Shown here in pieces: positions 8,072 to 15,130 of a stretch of DNA of 47,641 nt (position 1 is its first letter; the number at the start of each line of letters is the position of its first letter). Both the position numbers and the translations under genes were made by a program. The notes beneath the pieces are model-generated. The model was not told where the DNA came from, searched no databases, and was given only the letters and a program-made list of their open reading frames with translations. The stretch is from UBA2329 sp964577215 (GTDB lineage Bacteria > Bacteroidota > Bacteroidia > Chitinophagales > Saprospiraceae), in NCBI GenBank assembly GCA_964577215.1, contig CAZNYK010000017.1, positions 1-47,641 on the forward strand, written 5' to 3'.

Positions 8072-9274
8072 ATGCGCCCCCTATTATTGCTTGCAGTGTA
8101 TTCCATTTTTATTCTCCCCGCCTGCCGGCCGGCAGAAGGAAGAAAGCTTCATGCCGAACCCCGGGCGGATACGATGCAAATGGTATCGGAAGGCAAGGTC
8201 TTCATGCGTCGCGACGGCAAATTGTTTGGGTTGCCCCCCATTGCGGATATTTACCAGCCTGCCGGAATAGATACGGTACCTTTTCCTTTTCTCAGTGCTT
8301 CGCAGGTAACCGCACTCCAGCGCCAATTGGAATTGCTGGAGAAATCCGGAGGCCCGAAGAACCGCCGGATCGGCAATCTCACGGTGGATGAAGGCCAACT
8401 CCGCGAATCCATCCGGATATTGCTGCAGTGGCAGCATACTTTCCCGCAAGGGCTGCATCACTACCTGGAGGCCTGGCAAATCCGGGGAGAAGACAAACGG
8501 GGGAACGTGCTTTTTACCGGTTACTATACGCCCGTGATCCCTGTGAGAAAGGAGCGCTCCCCGTCTTTTGAATACCCGGTTTACGACCGCCCCCGCAATT
8601 GGCAGGGGCCTTATCCCACCCGCCGGGAAATAGAAGCAGGTAATGCCTTTAAGGGAATGGGACTGGAATTGGCATTTGCCCGGGACCCCCTGGATATATA
8701 CTTCATGCAACTCCAAGGTTCAGGTTTTGTGGAATATCCCGACGGGAAAAGAAAATACTTTGCATACAACGGTACCAACCGCCATCCTTTTCGAAGCGTG
8801 GAGAGCCTGATACGCAAACACGCCCTTGGAGAGAACGCTTTGCTTTCCCCCAACGGAATGAAGGCCTTTTTCAAAAAAAATCCCCACCTGGTTGATTCCC
8901 TGATGCATCGAAACCCCTCATACACTTTTTTCTCTCCATCCAACAGGGCGCCGGAGGGATCGGGTGGGGTGCCTCTCAGCGGGATGATCTCGGTAGCGGC
9001 CGATCCGCGGTATATCCCTCCCGGTAGTTGCCTGCTGGCAGCACTGCCTGAATACGATCCGGTTTCCAGGTCGGTGCGGCATCGCTACGCCTTGCTGCTG
9101 GCCCAGGATAAAGGCGGGGCAATTCGCGGACCCGGCAGGGTGGATTTCTATACAGGCATCGGCGCCGATGCCGGAAAAAAAGCTTCACAGATCAGGCATT
9201 ATGGCCGCTTGTGGCTGCTCTTGCCGCGAAAAATGACCCTGCCGCCTTTCCTGCCGGACAAGCCGGTGATGTGA
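8072..9274 (+). CDS. mltA: Membrane-bound lytic murein transglycosylase A (MltA family), lipoprotein
   Basis: 400-residue lipoprotein that cleaves the MurNAc-GlcNAc bond of peptidoglycan to give 1,6-anhydro ends. The signal peptide ends at the lipobox LPAC, Cys18. The MltA domain has FTGYYTPVIPV and YFMQLQGSGFVEYPDGKRKYFAYNG; the C-terminal 3D domain has SVAADPRYIPPGS and the GPGRVDFYTGIGADAG stretch, where Asp358 is the likely catalytic acid. The open frame extends upstream into rfbB, but only ATG 8072 gives a lipoprotein signal peptide. It starts 40 bases after rfbB and may share its transcript. After it comes a long non-coding region. Confidence 0.9.
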   Translation: MRPLLLLAVYSIFILPACRPAEGRKLHAEPRADTMQMVSEGKVFMRRDGKLFGLPPIADIYQPAGIDTVPFPFLSASQVTALQRQLELLEKSGGPKNRRIGNLTVDEGQLRESIRILLQWQHTFPQGLHHYLEAWQIRGEDKRGNVLFTGYYTPVIPVRKERSPSFEYPVYDRPRNWQGPYPTRREIEAGNAFKGMGLELAFARDPLDIYFMQLQGSGFVEYPDGKRKYFAYNGTNRHPFRSVESLIRKHALGENALLSPNGMKAFFKKNPHLVDSLMHRNPSYTFFSPSNRAPEGSGGVPLSGMISVAADPRYIPPGSCLLAALPEYDPVSRSVRHRYALLLAQDKGGAIRGPGRVDFYTGIGADAGKKASQIRHYGRLWLLLPRKMTLPPFLPDKPVM

Positions 9275-9492
9275 GTCGGGCGTGGCTTGCAGCTTACGGC
9301 CCCGACACCGAGTGCCGGGGGCTTGCAGCTTGCAGCGAGACCAAACAGTTACAAATATTTTATCATATTAAGCAAAATCCTCATTTCTGGCACGGATATT
9401 GTTTTCCTTTAATAGACGCATTATTGAAAAGTCAAATGTCTAAAGTGTTCCTGAAAAAAATAAAAACACATTTATCACATTTGATATTTTTA
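9275..9492. other. Non-coding region between mltA and the 9.5 kb promoter
   Basis: First third of a 549-base gap. It starts with a GC-rich direct repeat flanking a hairpin (9284-9331) and then turns strongly AT-rich up to the promoter. An open frame at 9211-9522 crosses it, but its product looks like nothing and changes composition halfway, so I do not call it a gene. Confidence 0.6.
9284..9331. repeat. Direct repeat GGCTTGCAGCTT flanking a hairpin
   Basis: GGCTTGCAGCTT occurs at 9284-9295 and again at 9320-9331. Between them CCCCGACAC and GTGCCGGGG (9300-9308 and 9312-9320) form a hairpin with one mismatch and a 3-base loop. It lies 9 bases after the mltA stop. It has no T tract, so it is either a REP-like element or a 3'-end stabilising hairpin. 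The 10-mer GGCTTGCAGC recurs at 12006-12015. Confidence 0.55.
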
Positions 9493-9500
9493 TATATTTG
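9471..9500 (+). promoter_or_regulatory. Promoter driving the long leader upstream of the PKD-like gene
   Basis: TTTA (9471-9474), an 18-base spacer and TATATTTG (9493-9500) fit the Bacteroidota -33/-7 pattern, with TTTA in place of TTTG. The region is AT-rich compared with its surroundings. The predicted start of transcription is near 9507, over 300 bases before the next good gene start. Confidence 0.55.
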
Positions 9501-9823
9501 CGTCGAATTTCTTTTTTACTAATGAAACACTATACGCAATGAAAACACAACTTACCACATCCGGCTGCTCGCCTTAAGGCCGGGAGCGCAGGAACCCTGA
9601 GGCATCCCCAAACATATTGCGGAACGTAAACACCTTCTTTTCCGGCAGTCATTTGCCGGGAAGAGGCGGCGTGTGCCCTACCTTCTGCTCTATTGGCTAA
9701 AGCACCGGGCTTTGCCCCTGGATACCTGTGTCTTCCCTGTTCTCTTTTTCATTTTTTCTATCGCTTTGCCGTGCGCTGCACAGCCTGGCGGATGTTTACC
9801 CTCATCTTAAAAAAAGAGTTGCC
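9501..9823 (+). other. Long, apparently structured 5' leader with two overlapping mini-ORFs
   Basis: Between the promoter and the ATG at 9824 lie about 315 untranslated bases. Mini-ORF 1 (9522-9542) encodes MKHYTQ; mini-ORF 2 (9539-9577) encodes MKTQLTTSGCSP and starts inside the stop of the first. The perfect palindrome GCCTTAAGGC (9571-9580) covers the stop of mini-ORF 2 and is extended by CTGC/GCAG (9565-9568, 9588-9591). A strong stem lies at 9638-9647/9654-9663, extended by ACAC/GTGT (9630-9633, 9671-9674). AAAGC..GCTTT and GGGC..GCCC near 9700-9716 are mutually exclusive hairpins. This looks like a cis-regulatory leader or a small RNA; I could not match it to a known class. Confidence 0.45.
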
Positions 9824-10279
9824 ATGAGCGCGATTTCCAAAAAAACGGGCGGCATAGAAAACAGCATGCTGTCCCTTCTTTTCCTTGCCGGAATTTTAGG
9901 TGTATTCTATTTTTTGCGGCAGCCGGGCGAATTGCCGAGGAGCAACCGCACCGCCTGGGTATCAGACACCCCAAGAACCGTGGGCGCCTTGCAAGACCGC
10001 GAATTGGGGCGCAGTGAATTCCTGGAGATTTCAGGCCCCATGGAGCAAGATGTGCCGGTTCATTTCAGGATCAGCACCTTTAATGAGCAAGTGCGTTATG
10101 TACTCGATCTGGGCAATGGGGCGCGGCGCGAGTTTGCAGGAGAGGACCTGCGATATACCTACCGGGAGTCGGGCGCTTTCCGGGTAAGGCTGATCGCCCA
10201 ATACAACGGCGGGGAAAAATTGTTGGTTGCGAAAACCGTTCACATCAGCGGTTCGCAGGAGTTGGCATTGGAATTCTGA
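9824..10279 (+). CDS. Small single-pass membrane protein with a PKD-like domain
   Basis: 151 residues: a short cytoplasmic N-terminus, one TM helix (about 16-33, MLSLLFLAGILGVFYFL), a linker rich in polar residues, and one beta-sandwich domain at about 70-145. YVLDLGNGARREFAGEDLRYTYRESGAFRVRLIA carries the PKD signature (aromatic, D-x-G-x-G, then Y-x-x-x-G-x-Y/F-x-V). The domain would sit in the periplasm. PKD domains bind proteins or glycans; the ligand here is unknown. An in-frame GTG at 9728 is open, but ATG 9824 leaves a sensible N-terminus. It is preceded by an unusually long leader, which suggests regulation before translation. Confidence 0.65.
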   Translation: MSAISKKTGGIENSMLSLLFLAGILGVFYFLRQPGELPRSNRTAWVSDTPRTVGALQDRELGRSEFLEISGPMEQDVPVHFRISTFNEQVRYVLDLGNGARREFAGEDLRYTYRESGAFRVRLIAQYNGGEKLLVAKTVHISGSQELALEF

Positions 10280-10353
10280 GAGAAAACTACCTGGAATTTT
10301 TCAACCATGAAGGCCTGTCGCTTGTTTAGGAGAAGTTTTACAAAACCGGGCGT

Positions 10354-10569
10354 ATGACAGCACTGAAATACCTTTTGGAACGCTCCGCCTTCGGCGTTTG
10401 CAGTTACCTGGGAGAACGAATGGGAGTGGCCTCGGCAAGAGTTCGCATGTACTTCATCTATCTCACTTTTGCTGCGCTCGGTTCCCCGATCCTCATCTAC
10501 CTTTTTGCAGCTTTCTGGTTAAATATCAAGCGCTATATCAACGATAGCCGGAAAGTGGTGTGGAAGTAA
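10354..10569 (+). CDS. Small PspC-domain membrane protein
   Basis: 71 residues, one PspC domain. The pattern ERSAFGVCSYLGERMGVASARVRMYFIYLTFAALGSPILIYLFAAFWLNIK has the amphipathic start, the R-x-R-x-x-F/Y stretch and the single hydrophobic helix typical of the short PspC proteins of Bacteroidota. In Proteobacteria PspC regulates the phage-shock response at the inner membrane; for the short form the function is not established. It ends 9 bases before the convergent DUF4159 gene. Confidence 0.8.
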   Translation: MTALKYLLERSAFGVCSYLGERMGVASARVRMYFIYLTFAALGSPILIYLFAAFWLNIKRYINDSRKVVWK

Positions 10570-10578
10570 AAATCCCCT

Positions 10579-11241
10579 TTACTGCCGGAATGCGAATTGA
10601 AGGAGGTTGGCGCCCATGCGCAAAGCCTGTTGGCGTAGCTCCTCCGGGGTGCGGTGCACCTCGCGCGACTCCCAGCCGTCGCTGATATTGGACTCCGCAC
10701 CGTAGAACAACACCAGCCGGTCCTGCCACAAGATGCCGTAGCCTCTCGGCGGCTTGCCGTCGTGTTCGTGTATTTTGGGCAACCCGTTTTTAAACTCGTA
10801 CTTTTGCTTGTAGATGGGGTGCTCAAAAGGCAACTCTATCAATTCGCGATCGGGAAAAACCTTTTTGATCGCGATCCGCACATAAGGGTCCATGCCGTAA
10901 TCGTCGTCGATAAAAAGAAAGCCGCCTCCAAGGAGGTAAGTGCGCAGGTTTTCGGCTTCCGCATCGGAAAAGACGACGTTCCCATGGCCGGTCATGAAGA
11001 GGAAGGGGTAGTTGAATATGTCCGGGCTGCCCGCTTCCACGGTAGCGTACTCTATGTCAAAATTAGTGCCCAGGTTGTCGTTGCAAAATTTAGCTAAATT
11101 TTGGAGGGCATCCACCACAGAGTACCAGTCGCCGCCGCCGCTGTATTTGAGCAGGGCCATTTTTATTCCTGCCGGAGGCTGGTAAATGGCGGCGGAAGAA
11201 AGGAGCAGAAAAGCAAAAAAAGCGAAGATGAGGTTGCGCAT
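10579..11241 (-). CDS. DUF4159 domain protein, exported
   Basis: 220 residues with an N-terminal signal peptide (about 1-17, hydrophobic, ending SSAAIYQ) followed by a DUF4159 domain. MALLKYSGGGDWYSVVDALQNLAKFCNDNL and YPFLFMTGHGNVVFSDAEAENLRTYLLGGGFLFIDDDYG are the core; the fold resembles glutamine-amidotransferase-like domains. The function is unknown. The first usable ATG is 11241; an in-frame TTG at 11247 abuts the rsmE stop. It lies 6 bases downstream of rsmE and is co-transcribed with it. Confidence 0.8.
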   Translation of the reverse strand: MRNLIFAFFAFLLLSSAAIYQPPAGIKMALLKYSGGGDWYSVVDALQNLAKFCNDNLGTNFDIEYATVEAGSPDIFNYPFLFMTGHGNVVFSDAEAENLRTYLLGGGFLFIDDDYGMDPYVRIAIKKVFPDRELIELPFEHPIYKQKYEFKNGLPKIHEHDGKPPRGYGILWQDRLVLFYGAESNISDGWESREVHRTPEELRQQALRMGANLLQFAFRQ

Positions 11242-11247
11242 GTGCAA

Positions 11248-11958
11248 TCAGTTATTTACAAAATGTACGGTTTGGCAGGCGACCAAGGCAGCTGTTTCCG
11301 TTCGCAGGCGATTGGGGCCGAGGCTCACCGGGTTAAAACCGGTTTGAAGCGCTTTTTCCACTTCGGCCTCGCTGAAATCGCCTTCCGGCCCAATGAGGAT
11401 ACAAACGTCGGATCCGGGCCGGCAGTTGTGCTGGAGAAGGGACTTTGCGCCATCCTCCATGCAGTGGGCAATAAACAACTGTGCGCCGCTTCCGGTTTGC
11501 CGGGCGATGAAATCCCGAAAGGGGAGGGGAGGGGCAATTGCCGGCAAATACGCCTGGAGCGATTGTTTCATGGCGGCTAAGGCTATTTTTTCCAGGCGGT
11601 CGGTGCGAATGACCTTTCGTTCCGACCGTTCACACCAAACAGGAGTAAATGTGTCAATACCTACTTCCACCGCTTTTTCGAGGAGCCACTCTGTCCGGTC
11701 GATATTTTTGGTGGGCGCCACAGCTAAGTGGAGGCGCCAGTTGCGGTTTTTCTCCATGGCCTCCCGGTGCTTTACCTGGAGGATGCAGGATTTTTTTCCC
11801 AGTTCCATAATGGTACCTCTGTACCGGTTGCCGGCCCCGTCCACCCAATAAAGGGTGTCGCCGGGTTTGTGACGGAGTACTTGTACGCAGTGTAGCGCTT
11901 CCTCCTCGGGAAGGTAAGCCAGCCCGTCCCGGATATCCATGGTAAAAAACAGTTGCAT
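11248..11958 (-). CDS. rsmE: 16S rRNA (uracil1498-N3)-methyltransferase
   Basis: 236 residues, the usual length. Methylates U1498 in the decoding centre of 16S rRNA using SAM through a SPOUT trefoil knot. An N-terminal PUA-like part includes HCVQVLRHKPGD. The knot motifs near the C-terminus are LIGPEGDFSEAEVEKA and LGPNRLRTETAAL, both diagnostic. KNIDRTEWLLEKAVEVGIDTFTPVWCERS is a family hallmark. Its -7 element ends only 7 bases before the ATG, so the mRNA should be nearly leaderless. First gene of a two-gene operon with DUF4159, divergent from rseP. Confidence 0.93.
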   Translation of the reverse strand: MQLFFTMDIRDGLAYLPEEEALHCVQVLRHKPGDTLYWVDGAGNRYRGTIMELGKKSCILQVKHREAMEKNRNWRLHLAVAPTKNIDRTEWLLEKAVEVGIDTFTPVWCERSERKVIRTDRLEKIALAAMKQSLQAYLPAIAPPLPFRDFIARQTGSGAQLFIAHCMEDGAKSLLQHNCRPGSDVCILIGPEGDFSEAEVEKALQTGFNPVSLGPNRLRTETAALVACQTVHFVNN

Positions 11959-11965
11959 GTTGGCG

Positions 11966-12003
11966 CAAAGGTAGCCTCATTTGTACAAATCCGCGTACCT
12001 TTG
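11966..12003. promoter_or_regulatory. Mirror-symmetric divergent promoter region of rsmE and rseP
   Basis: CAAAGGTA (11966-11973, which is TACCTTTG on the minus strand) and TACCTTTG (11996-12003) are -7 elements for rsmE and rseP. Exactly midway lies the 12-base palindrome ATTTGTACAAAT (11979-11990), with 5 bases on each side. Its TTTG ends are too near the -7 boxes (12 bases) to be normal -33 elements, so the palindrome may instead be an operator shared by both promoters. Confidence 0.55.
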
Positions 12004-12070
12004 GCGGCTTGCAGCACAACAGAGAGCTGCCTGATGCTGTTTATTTGACCAAAAAGACAAGTTCACCCGC

Positions 12071-13414
12071 ATGGAAATACTCATTATGGCCGGGCAGTTG
12101 ATCCTCAGCCTGTCCATCCTCATCATTTTGCACGAAATGGGGCACTTCATCCCCGCCCGTTGGTTTAAAACCCGCGTGGAGAAATTTTACCTGTTTTTCG
12201 ATCCCTGGTTTTCACTTTTCAAAATAAAAAAAGGCGAAACCGAATACGGCATAGGATGGCTGCCGCTCGGGGGATATGTGAAAATATCCGGCATGATCGA
12301 CGAAAGCATGGACAAGGAACAAATGAAAGGCCCGCCTCAGCCCTGGGAATTCAGATCGAAAAAAGCGTGGCAACGCCTTGTCATCATGTTGGGAGGAGTC
12401 ACCGTCAACTTTATCCTCGGCGGCCTCATCTACGGAGGCGTACTTTGGGTGTGGGGACAGGAATTCCTCCCCGCGAAAAATGTGAAATACGGCATCTATG
12501 CCGACTCGCTGGGCCGCGAGATCGGCCTTCGCGACGGAGATATGATCGTAGCGGTAGGCGAGGAGCCATTTGAAAGGTTCAGCGAACCCGCTGTAAAACG
12601 AGCCATCATTATCGACAATGTCCATTCCATTACGGTAGCGCGGGAAGGACAAAACGTTGTGCTGAACATTCCCGAAGATTTTATCGCCGAGCTTGCCGCC
12701 CATAAGAACAAGGACAAGTCGCTTTTCGGCATCCAGGTTCCTTTCATAGTGGAGGCGACCGTGAAAGATTCGCCTGCCGAAAAGGCGGGTATCCGCTCCG
12801 GCGACCATGTCATAGCTTACGACGGCACGTCCACGCCGTTTTTTCACAACTTCCAGCAATTAGCCGCTGCCAATCCCGGCGGAACGATCACAGTTACTAT
12901 TCTGCGTGAAGAAAAGGACACGCTCCATCTCCCGCTCACCCTTACGGAAGAAGGCAAAGCCGGCATTTTCCCCAAAGGCGCAGGCCACTTTTTCAGCTTG
13001 GAGCGGTTAGATTATTCCTTATTGCAGGCGCTTCCGGCCGGCTTTGTCAGGGGCTGGGATTTCCTTTCCGTACAGCTCAAAGCATTCGGGCAGATGTTTA
13101 AAGGCAAGATCAAAGCCAGCGACAGCCTCGGGGGGTTTGCTTCCATAGGACAGATGTTCGGCTCCGTTTGGGTGTGGGAACACTTCTGGAGTATGACGGC
13201 GGCTTTGTCGCTCATCCTGGCCTTCATGAACCTGCTGCCCATTCCCGCGCTTGACGGAGGGCATGTGATGTTCCTGCTTTATGAGGTAGTTACGGGCCGT
13301 AAGCCGAGCGACAAATTCATGGAATGGGCCACCACGGCCGGATTTTTTATCCTCATTGCACTGATGGTGTGGGCCAACGGTCTCGACGTGCTGAGGAGTT
13401 GTTCCCGGGGTTAA
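12071..13414 (+). CDS. rseP: RIP metalloprotease RseP (site-2 protease)
   Basis: 447-residue polytopic inner-membrane zinc protease that cuts transmembrane anchors, classically anti-sigma factors, and clears signal peptides. The first TM helix holds HEMGH (21-25), the HExxH zinc site. LGGYVKISG follows; then a TM near 105-125, two PDZ-like domains (about 140-220 and 222-295, with PAEKAGIRSGD), a TM near 375-390 and NLLPIPALDGGH (387-398) with the third zinc ligand Asp395. A last TM is at about 420-437. All catalytic residues are intact. The start could also be the in-frame ATG six codons in (12086). The candidate promoter lies 67 bases upstream. Confidence 0.93.
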   Translation: MEILIMAGQLILSLSILIILHEMGHFIPARWFKTRVEKFYLFFDPWFSLFKIKKGETEYGIGWLPLGGYVKISGMIDESMDKEQMKGPPQPWEFRSKKAWQRLVIMLGGVTVNFILGGLIYGGVLWVWGQEFLPAKNVKYGIYADSLGREIGLRDGDMIVAVGEEPFERFSEPAVKRAIIIDNVHSITVAREGQNVVLNIPEDFIAELAAHKNKDKSLFGIQVPFIVEATVKDSPAEKAGIRSGDHVIAYDGTSTPFFHNFQQLAAANPGGTITVTILREEKDTLHLPLTLTEEGKAGIFPKGAGHFFSLERLDYSLLQALPAGFVRGWDFLSVQLKAFGQMFKGKIKASDSLGGFASIGQMFGSVWVWEHFWSMTAALSLILAFMNLLPIPALDGGHVMFLLYEVVTGRKPSDKFMEWATTAGFFILIALMVWANGLDVLRSCSRG

Positions 13415-13444
13415 GCAAGTTACCCCTTAAAGGCATCCTTTCGC

Positions 13445-14617
13445 ATGGCAGTTCGCTTGATGTTGTCGGCCGGTTTTTGCTTTTTCAGCGCCTTGGCTCT
13501 TGCGGGCACTTTCCGCAGCGCATTGGTGCCATTGGGATCGGCATGGTTCGAGGTGCGGTACGATCCGGGAATGAAGCTGCAAACCCGGGTGGAACATGAT
13601 CAGGCAGGCATCACCGGGTTCTATCACCTGTTGTTGGATACGGGTTACGCAACGCTGCTTGAAGACCTGGATCGAAAAAAGGACAGCCTGTTGCTCAACG
13701 ACTGGATGTACTACTGCTTTCTTCGGTCAAGTGTAACGGTGATATTCCACGATCGCCCGGATTTTGAAAAGGAACTCATCGCCTGGTTTTTGTTGTCGCA
13801 TGCCGGTTTTGACACCCGTCTGGCTTACCATGAGCGCCGTGCTTTTTTGTACGTGCACGTGGAGGAGGAGGTTTTCGAGTTGCCGATGATAGAAGATAAC
13901 AAGAGGAACTACTTCCACATTCCATACCCATTGGAGTATCCCTTGGCGACGGAAGAAGTAATATTGCTGCCGTTTACCGCCATGCCGGGCGGGAAGCCGC
14001 TCTCTTTTAAATGGCAGGGCTACCCTCTGCTCCCTGCCGCCCCGGTAGAGAAGCGGGTGCAACTGCGCACCCGCGATACGCTTTTCCATATCGCCGTCAC
14101 CTACGACCGGGCCATGGTGGATATGCTCGCCCAGCAACCCATTTTAGGCGAATTTTCCTACTTTGAAGCCCCTGTGTCGCCATTTCTCAAAGCCTCTCTC
14201 CTGCCTCAGCTTGCCGCTTTCATCGATGGAAAAAGCGAAGTGGAAGCAATTGAGACTTTGCTGGCTTTCACGCGTTCTTCTTTTGAGTACCGGGAGGACG
14301 AAGCATACTTCGGAAGAAGCAAACCCATGATCCCTGACGAGATATTTTTTTACGAGTATTCAGATTGTGAGGACCGGGCAGCGCTCTTTTTTCTGTTGGT
14401 GAAAGAGCTTACCGGTTTGCCCATGATAGTCGTATCATTTGCAGATCACGTTACCATCGGGGTTGCAACGGAGCAGGTGTGCGAGGCTTCCGTGCAGTAC
14501 GCCGGCCGGCGGTATTGCATATGCGACCCAACCGGCCCGGTGGATAACCAGCAAGCCGGAGTGTGGCCCAAAGGATACGAAAAGCAAGGTTACCAGATTG
14601 CCGGAGTTTGGCCCTGA
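13445..14617 (+). CDS. Transglutaminase-like exported protein of unknown function
   Basis: 390 residues. A hydrophobic N-terminus (1-22) looks like a signal peptide or anchor. The C-terminal third has the order of a transglutaminase-like cysteine protease core: Cys308 in YEYSDCEDRAALFFLLVKEL, His345 in FADHVTIGV, and Asp361 in CICDPTG, giving a complete Cys-His-Asp triad. The N-terminal two thirds is unassigned, with beta-rich stretches. The pattern D-C-x-D-x-A followed by a hydrophobic helix is common in bacterial transglutaminase-like peptidases. It lies 30 bases after rseP on the same strand, so it may share that transcript. Substrate unknown; amidase, protease or transglutaminase chemistry are all possible. 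Confidence 0.7.
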   Translation: MAVRLMLSAGFCFFSALALAGTFRSALVPLGSAWFEVRYDPGMKLQTRVEHDQAGITGFYHLLLDTGYATLLEDLDRKKDSLLLNDWMYYCFLRSSVTVIFHDRPDFEKELIAWFLLSHAGFDTRLAYHERRAFLYVHVEEEVFELPMIEDNKRNYFHIPYPLEYPLATEEVILLPFTAMPGGKPLSFKWQGYPLLPAAPVEKRVQLRTRDTLFHIAVTYDRAMVDMLAQQPILGEFSYFEAPVSPFLKASLLPQLAAFIDGKSEVEAIETLLAFTRSSFEYREDEAYFGRSKPMIPDEIFFYEYSDCEDRAALFFLLVKELTGLPMIVVSFADHVTIGVATEQVCEASVQYAGRRYCICDPTGPVDNQQAGVWPKGYEKQGYQIAGVWP

Positions 14618-14663
14618 TTTCGCCGCAGGCAGGGCTTTTGCCACTTTTTCCTGCGCTTGACTG

Positions 14664-14694
14664 TTTTGTATTAGAAGATGCGTGATTAATTTTG
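14664..14694 (+). promoter_or_regulatory. Promoter for the DUF2795 gene
   Basis: TTTTG (14664-14668), an 18-base spacer and TAATTTTG (14687-14694) are a close match to the Bacteroidota promoter consensus. The predicted leader is about 93 bases. It contains no obvious terminator-like hairpin. Confidence 0.65.
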
Positions 14695-14793
14695 CGAAAA
14701 AATCAGGGTCGTATTTAAAACGAATGCGACATTATTTCGTTATTCGCACACTTTTTGAGTCCATCCATCAACTAAACAGAAAACTCGGATAAT

Positions 14794-15015
14794 ATGTATT
14801 GGACATTGGAACTGGCTTACCACCTGGAGGATGCTCCCTGGCCTGCGTCGCGCGATGAGTTGATTGATTATGCGATCCGCTCCGGCGCGCCTGTAGAGGT
14901 CATCGAGAACCTGCAGGAAATGGAGGACGAGGACGAACTCTACGAAGGAATTGAAGACATCTGGCCGGATTACCCGCGCAAGGAGGACTTCCTGTTCAAC
15001 GACGACGAGTACTGA
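14794..15015 (+). CDS. DUF2795 domain protein, small acidic
   Basis: 73 residues. ASRDELIDYAIRSGAPVEVIENLQEMEDEDELYEGIEDIWPDYP is the DUF2795 pattern (a short helical module with W-P-a-t/s-x-x-E-L-I-x-Y-A). The C-terminal half is very acidic and ends in DDEY. This size and shape is widely conserved in Bacteroidota; function unknown. It has its own promoter and a strong terminator, so it is a single-gene transcript, which with its size suggests high or separate expression. Confidence 0.85.
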   Translation: MYWTLELAYHLEDAPWPASRDELIDYAIRSGAPVEVIENLQEMEDEDELYEGIEDIWPDYPRKEDFLFNDDEY

Positions 15016-15073
15016 TCCGTTTCTCCGGCTGCCATACGCGCAGTTCTTTCTGTGCGTTTCGCAAAAAAACTCT

Positions 15074-15109
15074 GGTTTTACAGCCGCAAAGCTGTAAAAC
15101 CTTTTTTTT
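15074..15109 (+). terminator. Strong rho-independent terminator after the DUF2795 gene
   Basis: GGTTTTACAGC (15074-15084) pairs perfectly with GCTGTAAAACC (15091-15101) around a 6-base loop and is followed by eight T. The best terminator in the window. It isolates DUF2795 from the next gene. Confidence 0.9.
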
Positions 15110-15130
15110 GAGCGATCTCAAACGACGCCT

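Noticed and set aside
9211..9522. Open frame of 103 codons after mltA
   Set aside because: It starts inside mltA, crosses a hairpin and an AT-rich promoter, and changes composition midway; no family likeness.
9501..9823. c-di-AMP (ydaO) riboswitch
   Set aside because: GGAACC and a GCCGG stem first looked similar, but the conserved 3' segment with CAGCTAACC and the GGGGTGAATC block are missing. TPP, cobalamin and SAM core motifs are absent too.
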